64,000 bases of DNA from positions 1,488,001 through 1,552,000 of the forward strand of contig NZ_CP043661.1 of assembly GCF_014217565.1 (NCBI RefSeq). The letters run 5' to 3'. A program made the position numbers and the translations under genes. Shown piece after piece: positions 49,976 to 58,627 of this stretch. The first letter of the stretch is position 1. The number at the start of each line of letters is the position of its first letter. The notes below the pieces were generated by a model. It was not told where the DNA came from. It did no database searches and worked only from the letters and a program-made list of their open reading frames with translations. Origin of the DNA: Kribbella qitaiheensis (lineage in GTDB: Bacteria > Actinomycetota > Actinomycetes > Propionibacteriales > Kribbellaceae).

Positions 49976-52900
49976 CCCGACGTCTGCGCATCGACGATCT
50001 GACCGAACTCGTAGTACCGGAGCAGCCGGCTCTGTCGCCCGACGCGACCCAGATCGCTTACGTACTGCGGACCGCTGACCTGGAAGGCGACCGGATGCTG
50101 CGCAGCCTGTGGCGCGTACCAGCGTCCGGTGGCGAGCCGCAGCAGCTGACCAGAGGCGATGCCGACAGCACTCCAGTCTGGTCGCCCGATGGGACGCAGC
50201 TGGCGTTCCTGCGCGCCAAGGACGGCCCTGCACAGCTCTGGCTGCTTCCGATCGGCGGTGGTGAGCCCGAGCAGGTGACCACGCTGCCGCTCGGTGCAGG
50301 GGCGCCGCAGTGGAGTCCGGACGGGACCCGCATCGCCTTCAGTGCACCAGTGGACATTGCCGGTCTGGACGACAAGGCGCGTGGCCATACGCCGATCGTC
50401 ACCGAGCGGCTGGACTACCAGGCCGACGGCGCCGGCTGGCTGCGTACGATCCGCAAGCACCTCCATCTGCTCGACGTCGGTACGAAGAAATGCAGGCAGG
50501 CCACCGAGGGTGACTGGCACGCCGGTGCCCCGGCTTGGTCGCCAGATGGCACCAAGCTGGCCTTCGGAGCCATGACCGCTCCCGACGCCGACCTCAGCCC
50601 GACAGCACCGGCGTACGTGCTCGACGCGACCGACGAGAAGGCACAGCCTCAGCTGGCCGGCCTCGCCGAAGGCCTGGCCGGTCCGGTGCTCTGGACAGCT
50701 GACAGCGAGTCGCTGCTGATCGTCGGCAACCTCGCCGGTCCGGTCGGACACGCGGGCTTGCTACGACTGACGCTCGGCGCCGGCCAGGTGGAGAATCTTG
50801 CAGCGCCGCTCGATCGCAACGTGATGCCCGGCGGACCGGCCTACCCGGGTGCACTGCCGGTCCTCATCGACGACGGCCAAACGGTCCTCTTCGCCGTCCG
50901 CGAGCGCGGCTGCAGTCACCTGTACTCCGTACCGGTCGCCGGCGGCGCGCCAGAGCTGGTGCTGGGCCGGGCAGGTCAGAACGTTTCCGGCCTCACGGTC
51001 GCGGGCGGGACCGCTGCGCTCGTGCTGACCACCGAGACGTCGTACGGCGAGATCGTCACACTGGACCTGTCGAGCAGCACGGTCACCCCACGCACGTCGT
51101 ACGGCGAGAAGCTGGCCGACGTGGAGCACTTCGCCAGGGAGGAACGCGAGTTCACCGTCTCCGACGGCACGGTGGTGGCCGGCTACCTGATCCGCGATCC
51201 TGCGGCGACCGGGCCGCAGCCGCTGCTGCTCGACATCCACGGCGGTCCGCACAACGCGTGGAACGCGGTGGCCGACGAGGTGCACCTCTACCACCAGGAG
51301 CTCGCGGCCCGGGGCTGGACCGTCCTGCTGATGAATCCGCGCGGCAGCGACGGCTACGGCGAGGCGTTCTTCAACGCCGCGCTCGGCGCCTGGGGCACCG
51401 CGGACGCGAAGGACTTTCTCGAGCCGCTCGACGAATTGGTTGCCGAGGGCATCGCTGACGGCGACCGCCTCGCCGTGGCGGGGTACAGCTACGGCGGCTA
51501 CCTGACCTGCTATCTGACGAGTCGCGACAACAGGTTCGCGGCGGCCGTCACCGGTGGCGTGGTCAGCGACCTGACCAGCATGGCCGGTACGTCGGACAGC
51601 GGCCATTTCCTCAGCGCCTACGAGCTGAACGGCCCTGGTGACTTCAGCGCGATGTCTCCGTTCAGTCAGGTCGACAAGGTGAAGACGCCGACTCTGGTGC
51701 TGCACGGCGACGCTGATGTGCGTTGCCCGGTGGGCCAGGCCCAGCAGTGGCACACCGCGCTGCGCGAGCAAGGTGTGCCAACGCAACTCGTGCTGTATCC
51801 GGACGCGAGTCACCTCTTCATCGTCGAGGGCAGGTTGTCGCACCGGCTCGACTTCAACCGACGGATCCTCCAGTGGGTCGAGCAGTACGCCGGTGACGCG
51901 GCCGGTCCGCGTCGCGCCCGGATCGACGTCGCGCACTGGCAGCACCGGCTGGACACGCTCGCGGCGAAGCATGGCGTACCGGGTGCGACTCTCGGCATCC
52001 TGCGTCTGCGGTCCGGGGTGGATGACGAGTTGGTCGAGGCCGCGACCGGAGTCGTCTTCAAGGACACAGGTCTGGCGACGACCGCCGATTCGGTCTTCCA
52101 GATCGGGTCGGTCTCGAAGGTCTGGACGGCGACGCTGGCGATGCAACTCGTCGACGAGGGGCTGCTCGACCTGGACGCGCCGATCATCGAGGTACTGCCG
52201 GAGCTCCGGCTGGGTGATCCCGATGTCGCCAAGCAGGTGACGATGCGGCATCTGCTGACGCACACCAGCGGGATCGACGGCGACGTCTTCACCGACACGG
52301 GGCGCGGTGACGACTGCCTGGAGAAGTACGTCGACGGGCTGGCCGAGGTCGCCCAGAACCATCCGCTCGGCGCCACCTGGTCCTACTGCAACTCCGGCTT
52401 CTCACTGGCCGGCCGGGTGATCGAGAAGCTCACCGGCAAGACCTGGGACCAGGTACTGCGAGAGCGGATCATCGTGCCGCTCGGGCTCGACCACACGGGC
52501 ACGCTGCCGGAGGAGGCGCTGCTGCATCGAGTCGCGGTCGGGCATGTCGGCGAGCCCGGCGAGGAGCCGACGCGGGCGCCGGTCTGGAGTCTGCCCCGGT
52601 CGGTGGGACCGGCGGGCACGATCCACTCGACGGTTGCCGACACCTTGGCCTTTGCCCGACTCCATCTGAATGGCGGAAAGGCCCCGGACGGCACTCAACT
52701 GCTGCGCGAGGAGACCGCGACGCTGATGGCCGCGAAGCACGCTGACCTGCCGGACAAGTACATCCTCGGTGACTCGTGGGGACTCGGCTGGATCAGGTTC
52801 GGCTGGGACGGTCAGCGGTTGCTCGGGCACGACGGCAACACGATCGGCCAGGCCGCCTTCCTGCGAGTGCTCCCCTCCGAAGGGCTCGCCGTGGCGCTAC

Positions 52901-53304
52901 TGACCAACGGCGGCAACACGCGTGATCTGTATCAGGAGCTGTACCGCGAGATCTTCGCCGAGCTCGCCGACGTGTCCATGCCGGCGCCGCTTGCCCCGCC
53001 GGCCGAGCCGCCGGTGGTCGATCTGCACCGGCACGTCGGCCGCTACGAGCGGGCGAGCACTCTGGAAGAGGTGCTGGTCCGGGACGGGCAGGCGATTCTG
53101 CGGACGACGACGACCGGGCCGCTTGCCGAGCTGATGCCGGAGCCGACGCACGAGTTCGACCTGATCCCGGTCGACGAGAGCGGTGACTTGTTCGCCGTCC
53201 GGCCGCCGGGGTCGCTGACCTGGATGCCGGTGACGTTCTACTCGCTGCCCACCGGCGAGAAGTACCTGCACGCCGGGGTCCGAGCCACGCCGAAGGTGAG
53301 CTGA
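49972..53304 (+). CDS. fusion of S9 prolyl-oligopeptidase-type peptidase and S12 serine hydrolase
   Basis: The 1110-residue protein starts at the GTG after AAGGAGGA. Residues 1-380 form a WD-like propeller with WSPDGT blades. Residues about 390-640 are the alpha/beta hydrolase with Ser506 (GYSYGGY), Asp582 (HGDADV) and His614 (DASHLF). Residues about 655-1110 are an S12 hydrolase with Ser713-x-x-Lys716 (QIGSVSKVW) and Tyr805-x-Asn807 (WSYCNSG), plus a lipocalin-like end. Both active sites look intact. No signal peptide, so cytoplasmic. The fused S12 half is a paralogue of the first gene in the operon. Likely cleaves imported peptides; stereospecificity is inferred. Confidence 0.9.
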   Translation: MTRRLRIDDLTELVVPEQPALSPDATQIAYVLRTADLEGDRMLRSLWRVPASGGEPQQLTRGDADSTPVWSPDGTQLAFLRAKDGPAQLWLLPIGGGEPEQVTTLPLGAGAPQWSPDGTRIAFSAPVDIAGLDDKARGHTPIVTERLDYQADGAGWLRTIRKHLHLLDVGTKKCRQATEGDWHAGAPAWSPDGTKLAFGAMTAPDADLSPTAPAYVLDATDEKAQPQLAGLAEGLAGPVLWTADSESLLIVGNLAGPVGHAGLLRLTLGAGQVENLAAPLDRNVMPGGPAYPGALPVLIDDGQTVLFAVRERGCSHLYSVPVAGGAPELVLGRAGQNVSGLTVAGGTAALVLTTETSYGEIVTLDLSSSTVTPRTSYGEKLADVEHFAREEREFTVSDGTVVAGYLIRDPAATGPQPLLLDIHGGPHNAWNAVADEVHLYHQELAARGWTVLLMNPRGSDGYGEAFFNAALGAWGTADAKDFLEPLDELVAEGIADGDRLAVAGYSYGGYLTCYLTSRDNRFAAAVTGGVVSDLTSMAGTSDSGHFLSAYELNGPGDFSAMSPFSQVDKVKTPTLVLHGDADVRCPVGQAQQWHTALREQGVPTQLVLYPDASHLFIVEGRLSHRLDFNRRILQWVEQYAGDAAGPRRARIDVAHWQHRLDTLAAKHGVPGATLGILRLRSGVDDELVEAATGVVFKDTGLATTADSVFQIGSVSKVWTATLAMQLVDEGLLDLDAPIIEVLPELRLGDPDVAKQVTMRHLLTHTSGIDGDVFTDTGRGDDCLEKYVDGLAEVAQNHPLGATWSYCNSGFSLAGRVIEKLTGKTWDQVLRERIIVPLGLDHTGTLPEEALLHRVAVGHVGEPGEEPTRAPVWSLPRSVGPAGTIHSTVADTLAFARLHLNGGKAPDGTQLLREETATLMAAKHADLPDKYILGDSWGLGWIRFGWDGQRLLGHDGNTIGQAAFLRVLPSEGLAVALLTNGGNTRDLYQELYREIFAELADVSMPAPLAPPAEPPVVDLHRHVGRYERASTLEEVLVRDGQAILRTTTTGPLAELMPEPTHEFDLIPVDESGDLFAVRPPGSLTWMPVTFYSLPTGEKYLHAGVRATPKVS

Positions 53305-54425
53305 TGGGCTCGCTGGTCGAGCAGCTGCGGGCTGCGTTGCCGGCGTTGCTGGCCGATCTGGAGACGTTGGTGACCTGCGAGTCGCCGTCTTCGGATCTGC
53401 CGGCGGTGGCTCGGAGCGCGGACGTGGTTGCCGAGCTCGGGAGCCGCCTGCTCGGCAGCGCACCGGAGTACGTGGTCGTCGATGGCCGGACGCATCTGCG
53501 CTGGCGGCTCGGCGACGCGCCGTCGCGCGTGCTGGTGCTCGGGCATCACGACACGGTCTGGCCGATCGGCTCGCTGGCGACGCATCCGTTCGTGATCGAG
53601 GACGGCGTACTGCGTGGGCCTGGGTGCTTCGACATGAAGACCGGTCTGGTGATGGCCTTCCATGCGATCGCCGCATTGCCTTCTTCTTCAGGCGTGACGC
53701 TGCTGGTGACGGGCGACGAGGAGTTGGGATCGCCGACGTCTCGCGCGCTCATCGAGGAGGAGGCGGCGGGTTGCGTCGCCGCGCTCGTTCTGGAGGCGTC
53801 GGCGGACGGTGCTTTGAAGTTGGAGCGCAAGGGTGTGTCCACCTACGAGATCAGGATCCTCGGTCGCGCCTCGCACGCAGGACTCGAACCGGAACTCGGG
53901 ATCAACGCCAGCATCGAGGCCGCGCATCAGATCCTCGCCGTCAGCCAGCTCGGCGATGCTTCGCTCGGGACGACCGTGACGCCGACTTCCTCGACCTCCG
54001 GTACGACGAGGAACACGGTGCCCGCCGCTGCGGCCTTCCAGGTCGATGGGCGGGCCCGAGAGGTGGCGGAGCAGCTTCGGGTGGATGAGGCGATGCATGC
54101 GTTGACGCCCGTGCTCGCCGGAGCGTCGTTGGAGATTCTCGGTGGCCCGAACCGGCCGCCGCTGGAGCGGAAGATGTCCGAAAGCCTTTATCTGCGGGCT
54201 TCCGGTCTCGCTGCGGACCTCGGGCTCGAGCCGCTGCGGGAGATCTCCGTCGGTGGTGGATCCGACGGCAACTTCACGGCCGGCATCGGTACTCCGACCC
54301 TGGACGGCTTGGGTGCTGTCGGTGGCGGTGCCCACGCCGATGACGAGCATGTCGTCGTGGCCGAGATCGCGCCGAGGACGGCCTTGCTGACCGCGCTGAT
54401 CGCCGACTTGCTGGACAGACCGTGA
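53304..54425 (+). CDS. M20-family metallohydrolase, carboxypeptidase G2-like
   Basis: The 373-residue protein has the metal ligands in LGHHDTVWP (His, with Asp nearby), GPGCFDMKTG (bridging Asp), the catalytic Glu pair in TGDEELGS, and a dimerisation domain between (GRASHAGLEPELGINA). It hydrolyses an amide at the amino group of an amino acid. Next to a GNAT enzyme and an N-acylamino acid racemase it probably removes the acyl (succinyl) group from N-acyl-L-amino acids. TGATG overlap upstream, GTGA overlap downstream. Confidence 0.92.
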   Translation: MGSLVEQLRAALPALLADLETLVTCESPSSDLPAVARSADVVAELGSRLLGSAPEYVVVDGRTHLRWRLGDAPSRVLVLGHHDTVWPIGSLATHPFVIEDGVLRGPGCFDMKTGLVMAFHAIAALPSSSGVTLLVTGDEELGSPTSRALIEEEAAGCVAALVLEASADGALKLERKGVSTYEIRILGRASHAGLEPELGINASIEAAHQILAVSQLGDASLGTTVTPTSSTSGTTRNTVPAAAAFQVDGRAREVAEQLRVDEAMHALTPVLAGASLEILGGPNRPPLERKMSESLYLRASGLAADLGLEPLREISVGGGSDGNFTAGIGTPTLDGLGAVGGGAHADDEHVVVAEIAPRTALLTALIADLLDRP

Positions 54426-55310
54426 GCGCCCCCGACAGCACCGGCCTGGTGGAGATCGGCCTGTCCGACGCTGCCGCCCGGGACAGCTTGGCGGCGGCCC
54501 GCCTCCGCCGGAGTACAGGTCCGGGAGCTTCGGGAGCTGGCGGAGCTCGACGAGGTCTATCGGTTGTACGACTCGATCTGGCGTCCGGATCCGAAGAACC
54601 CGCCGGTGACGACGGAGCTGCTGCGGGCGTTGACGAAGGCGGGCAACTACGTCGGCGGGGCCTACGACGGCGACGAGTTGATCGGGGCCTGCGTGGGCTT
54701 CTTCGAAGCACCGGCCGAGGTGGCGATGCACAGCCACGTCGCCGGGGTGTCCGGGGCTGCTCGCGGGCGCAATGTCGGGTTCGCGTTGAAGCTGCATCAG
54801 CGGGCGTGGGCGTTGCAGCGGGGCGTGCGCGCGATCTCGTGGACGTTCGATCCGCTGATCCGGCGGAACGCGTACTTCAACATCGTGAAGCTCGCGGCGC
54901 GACCGACGGAGTACCTGACGAACTTCTACGGGTTGATGGACGACGGGATCAACAACGGGGACGACAGCGATCGGCTGCTGGTCCGGTGGCAGCTCGATAC
55001 GCCCGAGGTCGCGGCAGCGGCCGGACGGCGACCGGCCGCGGGGCTCGAGTTGTCCGAGGCAACGATTGTGCTGGCGCGGGCGGAGGACGGGCGGCCGTTG
55101 ATGGGTTCTACGCCGGACGGCGGGACGCTGCTGGTCGCAGTACCGGTTGATGTCGAAGGGTTGCGCGGTACCGATCCCGCGGCGGCGAAGGACTGGCGGG
55201 CGGCGACGCGTGAGGTGCTCGGTGGATTGCTGGCGGACGGTGCCCAGGTGACCGGCTTCGACCGGTCCGGCTGGTACGTACTCGAACTTCCTGGAAAGGG
55301 ACTGGTGTGA
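54422..55310 (+). CDS. GNAT-fold N-acyltransferase (COG3375-like), with apparent +1 frameshift
   Basis: The GTG at 54422 begins SAPDSTGLVEIGLSDAAARDSLAAA, then an extra C in 54498-54500 breaks the frame. Removing it gives LAAAASAGVQVRELRELAELDEVYRLYDSIWRPDPKNPPVT and a 295-residue protein. Core segments are HSHVAGVSGAARGRNVGFALKLHQRAWALQRGV (acyl-CoA site) and ISWTFDPLIRRNAYFNIVKLAA. COG3375 proteins next to N-succinylamino acid racemases were identified as N-succinyltransferases of D-amino acids. Without the correction a TTG start at 54564 would give a shortened protein. Confidence 0.82.
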
Positions 55311-56413
55311 TGAAGCTGACCGGAGTCGAGTTGCGGCGGATCTCGTTGCCGTTGGTGGCGCCGTTCCGGACCTCGTTCGGGACCGAGACGACGCGCGACG
55401 CGGTGCTGGTCCGGGTCGTCAGCACCGAGGCGGAGGGGTGGGGCGAGTGCGTCGCGATGAGCGGGCCGCTCTACTCCTCGGAGTACGTGGACGGGGCCGT
55501 CGACGTACTGCGGCGGTTCTTCGTCCCCGCGCTGGGTGCGGTGGAACGGCTTTCGGCGGTTGGGGTCGCGCCGGCGCTGGCCAAGTTCCATGGGCATCGG
55601 ATGGCGAAGGCGGCGCTGGAGACCGCGGTACTGGATGCTGAGTTGCGCGCCGAGGGACGACCGTTGGCTCGTGAACTCGGGGCTGTGCACGACCGGGTGC
55701 CGTGTGGAGTGTCGGTCGGGATCATGGATTCGATCGGCGAGCTGCTGGACGCGGTCGGTGGGTATTTGGATGAGGGGTATCTGCGGATCAAGCTGAAGAT
55801 CCAGCCCGGCTGGGATCTCGAACCGGTCGCCGCTGTGCGGGAACGCTTCGGGGATGTGTTGCTGCAGGTCGACGCCAATACGGCGTACTCGGTGGCGGAT
55901 GCCCGGCACCTGGCGCGGCTCGACCCCTTCGACCTGCTGCTGATCGAGCAACCGCTGGACGAGGAGGACATCCTTGGGCACGCGGAACTGGCTCGGCTGA
56001 TCAAGACTCCGGTCTGTCTGGACGAGTCGATCACCTCGGCGCGTTCGGCGGCCGCTGCGATCTCGCTGGGCGCCTGCTCGATCGTCAACGTGAAGCCTGG
56101 CCGGGTTGGCGGTTACTTGGAATCGCGTCGGATCCACGACGTCTGCGTCGCCAACGGGATCCCGGTTTGGTGCGGGGGGATGCTCGAGACCGGCCTCGGC
56201 CGAGCCGCCAACGTCGCCCTGGCAGCCCTCCCCGGCTTCACCCTCCCCGGCGACACGTCTGCCTCCAGCCGCTACTACAAGACCGACATCACCACCCCCT
56301 TCACCCTCCAGGACGGCCACCTTCCTGTCCCCACCGCGCCTGGCATCGGGGTAGTCCCCCTCCCGGACGAACTGGCTGCCGTCACCACCTCCACCGAATG
56401 GCTCCCGCTCTAA
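55310..56413 (+). CDS. enolase-superfamily N-acylamino acid racemase / o-succinylbenzoate synthase-like
   Basis: The 367-residue protein has the complete MLE-subgroup active site: Lys161 and Lys163 in RIKLKIQPG, metal ligands Asp188 (LQVDANTAY), Glu213 (LIEQPL) and Asp238 (CLDESI), and Lys262 (VNVKPGRVGG) as the second base. This fits the NSAR/OSBS family. No other menaquinone genes are near, and it follows a GNAT and an M20 gene, so racemisation of N-succinylamino acids is favoured over OSBS activity. The ATG overlaps the GNAT stop (TGATG). A GTG one codon upstream is an alternative start. Confidence 0.9.
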   Translation: MKLTGVELRRISLPLVAPFRTSFGTETTRDAVLVRVVSTEAEGWGECVAMSGPLYSSEYVDGAVDVLRRFFVPALGAVERLSAVGVAPALAKFHGHRMAKAALETAVLDAELRAEGRPLARELGAVHDRVPCGVSVGIMDSIGELLDAVGGYLDEGYLRIKLKIQPGWDLEPVAAVRERFGDVLLQVDANTAYSVADARHLARLDPFDLLLIEQPLDEEDILGHAELARLIKTPVCLDESITSARSAAAAISLGACSIVNVKPGRVGGYLESRRIHDVCVANGIPVWCGGMLETGLGRAANVALAALPGFTLPGDTSASSRYYKTDITTPFTLQDGHLPVPTAPGIGVVPLPDELAAVTTSTEWLPL

Positions 56414-56460
56414 GCCGGGCCCCACCACCTCGCGCGATCCCCCTTCCCAGCGGGATGCCT

Positions 56461-56560
56461 CCCACCCCCCGCAGGGTTGGCCCACCCCCCACGGGGTTCG
56501 CCCACCCCCCACGGGGTTCGCCCACCCCCCACGGGGTTCGCCCACCCCCCACGGGGTTCG
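56461..56560. repeat. five 20-base tandem repeats
   Basis: Units of exactly 20 bases (CCCACCCCCCACGGGGTTCG) occupy 56481-56560 as four identical copies. A fifth, diverged copy is at 56461-56480. They lie after the racemase stop in the 386-base gap to the regulator. Confidence 0.9.
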
Positions 56561-56562
56561 CT

Positions 56563-56613
56563 CCTCGTGTGGGGGTTCCCCCACTGGTCTAGCAGTGGGC
56601 GAACCCCACGAGG
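56563..56613. terminator. long hairpin after the operon, copy 2 of the CTAGCAGTGGG palindrome
   Basis: CCTCGTG...GGGGTT and CCCACTG pair with CAGTGGG, AACCCC and CACGAGG around the loop GTCTAG. It directly follows the tandem repeats and probably ends operon transcription. Its core matches the hairpin at 41963-42000. Confidence 0.6.
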
Positions 56614-56709
56614 GGCGGGCTAACCCCGCGGGCAGGGGGGAAAGCAGACGGAGGCGGGTTGGCTGGGCGCGGTGGCAAGGGTGGCCGACTAGCTTCTGCA
56701 CGAAGTTGT

Positions 56710-56755
56710 TGGATCGGACAAGCTGGAGCGCCAAAACTGTGGGTCCGGACGAACT
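56710..56755 (+). promoter_or_regulatory. two direct motif copies upstream of the PucR-type gene
   Basis: TGGATCGGACAAGCT (56710-56724) and TGGGTCCGGACGAACT (56740-56755) lie 30 bases apart, 45-90 bases before the regulator start. The same core is found before the operon at 43208. Autoregulation is plausible for this family but inferred. Confidence 0.45.
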
Positions 56756-56799
56756 AGAGTGATGGTTCTGCTTCTAGGTTCGGAAGGGTGCTGCTTTCC

Positions 56800-58464
56800 G
56801 TGACGAATCGGCCTCGTGCCAGCCTCGGCCGGGTCCTCGACGACCTCGGCGACACCCTGCTGGAACTGATCCACGGCGATCCCGACCAGACGGCGGACAT
56901 CGGTGGGGTGGTGATCCACGATCCCGTCGACGAGACCGTGCTCCCCCGGCACGCCCTTGTTCTGGGCGTCGGGCTGCAGGAACCGTCACTCATCGCCTGG
57001 CTGCTGCACGATCTCGGTCGCCAGCAGGCAGCCGGTCTGGTCGTCCGCTCCCCCATCATCCCCGACGCGACGATCACCAAAGCGGTCGCCGAGTCAGGGG
57101 TCGCGCTGCTCGGTCTGACCCGCGGCGCGACCTGGGACCAACTCGCCGTACTGCTTCGCTCGGTCCTTGCCGAAGGCGACGTAGGTGTCGCGGAGCGGGA
57201 GACTCTCGGCGGCATGCCCTCCGGCGACCTCTTCGCCCTGGCCAACGCGGCCGCCGCGCTGCTCGATGCGCCGGTCACCATCGAGGACCGCAGCTCCCGC
57301 GTGCTCGCCTTCTCCGGCAGACAGGACGAGGCCGACAACGCCCGCGTCGAGACCGTACTCGGCCGCCAGGTGCCGCAGCGCTACTCCCGCTTGCTCAACG
57401 AGCTCGGGGTGTTCCGCGAGTTGTACCGCACCGATCAGCCGGTACACGTCCCGCCGCTGCCGATCGGCAAGGACGAGTTCACCATCCCCCGGATGGCGGT
57501 CGCGGTCCGCGCCGGCGACGAGATCCTCGGGTCGATCTGGGTCGTCGTCCGTACACCGCTCACCGAGGAACGCACCCAGGCCCTCTGCGACGCCGCCAAA
57601 CTCGTCGCCCTCCACATGCTCCGGATCCGCGCCGGCGCCGACGTCGAACGCCGGCTCCGCGCCGACCTGGTCAGTACTGCGCTCGAAGGCGGCGCCGGAG
57701 CCCGCGATGCTCTCGATCGCCTCGGGCTGGCAGATCAGCCCGTCGTGGTACTGGCTCTCTCCCTGCTCCCTGCCCACCACGCCAGTCAGTCCGCAGCGTC
57801 TGACTCCATCGGTGGGGTAGCCGGGCTCGCCACCGAACGCCAGCGCCTGGCCGATGCCTTCGCGATGCACCTCGGCGCTGTGCACCCCCGCTCAGCCGCC
57901 GCGCTGGTCGGCGACGTCGCGTACGGGTTGGTACCGGTGCGTGCCGATCGCGCCGACGGCGAGGAGAACGCAGTACGGATCGCGAAGGACTTCCTCGACC
58001 GGATCGGCGATCGCGTCACCGCCACGATCGGCGTTGGGCCCGTCGTACGGGAGAACTCGCGCCTCCCGCACGCCCGCGCTGGAGCCGACCGCGCTCTCCG
58101 TGTACTGCGAACCGGCCGCGGTTCTCAACGCGTAGCCCGGCTGGCCGATGTCCACGTCGAGACCTTGCTACTCGAACTACGCGACCTGATCGAAGCCCGC
58201 GGGGACCAGCCGACCGGCCCGATCGCGCGCCTGATCGCGTACGACCGCGAGCACAAGTCCAACCTGGTCGAAACCCTCCGAGCCTGGCTGGACGCCTTCG
58301 GCGACGTCATCGCCGCAGCTGCCTCCGTCTACGTCCACCCCAACACCTTCCGCTACCGCCTCCGCCGCCTAGCCGATGTAGGCGCCCTGAACCTGGACGA
58401 CCCAGAGGCCCGCTTCGCCGCCATGCTCCAACTCCGGGTCATCCCGCCACCCCGCAACCGCTAG
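56800..58464 (+). CDS. PucR-family transcriptional regulator
   Basis: The 554-residue protein (start GTG 56800 after GGAAGGG; GTG 56788 is an alternative) has an N-terminal PucR purine-catabolism-like domain (about 20-130), a GAF-like middle part ([50 protein letters not shown]), a GGDEF-like CdaR segment and a C-terminal helix-turn-helix ([44 protein letters not shown]). It lies downstream of the operon in the same direction and is the obvious candidate for its ligand-responsive control. Confidence 0.9.
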   Translation: MTNRPRASLGRVLDDLGDTLLELIHGDPDQTADIGGVVIHDPVDETVLPRHALVLGVGLQEPSLIAWLLHDLGRQQAAGLVVRSPIIPDATITKAVAESGVALLGLTRGATWDQLAVLLRSVLAEGDVGVAERETLGGMPSGDLFALANAAAALLDAPVTIEDRSSRVLAFSGRQDEADNARVETVLGRQVPQRYSRLLNELGVFRELYRTDQPVHVPPLPIGKDEFTIPRMAVAVRAGDEILGSIWVVVRTPLTEERTQALCDAAKLVALHMLRIRAGADVERRLRADLVSTALEGGAGARDALDRLGLADQPVVVLALSLLPAHHASQSAASDSIGGVAGLATERQRLADAFAMHLGAVHPRSAAALVGDVAYGLVPVRADRADGEENAVRIAKDFLDRIGDRVTATIGVGPVVRENSRLPHARAGADRALRVLRTGRGSQRVARLADVHVETLLLELRDLIEARGDQPTGPIARLIAYDREHKSNLVETLRAWLDAFGDVIAAAASVYVHPNTFRYRLRRLADVGALNLDDPEARFAAMLQLRVIPPPRNR

Positions 58465-58466
58465 CT

Positions 58467-58568
58467 CGTCCCGAGCGACAGGTAATAGCACCCGAAACGC
58501 CGCGGGTGGCACCCGCCCTGAGCGTGGCGCCCGCGCGCGTCGCCAACCATTACCTGTCGCTCGGGACG
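58467..58568. repeat. 102-base palindromic-ended element, copy B
   Basis: Perfect 20-base inverted ends, CGTCCCGAGCGACAGGTAAT at 58467-58486 and its complement at 58549-58568. The centre shares CTGAGCGTGGC with the reverse complement of copy A (42054-42155). It starts two bases after the regulator stop codon. Confidence 0.8.
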
Positions 58569-58584
58569 CCCCGCCCCCAACGCG

Positions 58585-58619
58585 ATCAGGCCCGGCACAC
58601 AGCGTGTGCCGGGCCTGAT
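58585..58619. terminator. bidirectional hairpin between PucR gene and etfA
   Basis: ATCAGGCCCGGCACAC (58585-58600) pairs perfectly over 16 bases with 58604-58619 across the loop AGC. It lies between convergent genes and is directly downstream of etfA. Confidence 0.8.
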
Positions 58620-58627
58620 ACAAAATT

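Noticed and set aside
56461..56560. Possible CRISPR array
   Set aside because: The 20-base units are contiguous with no spacers and no cas genes are present, so this is a tandem repeat.
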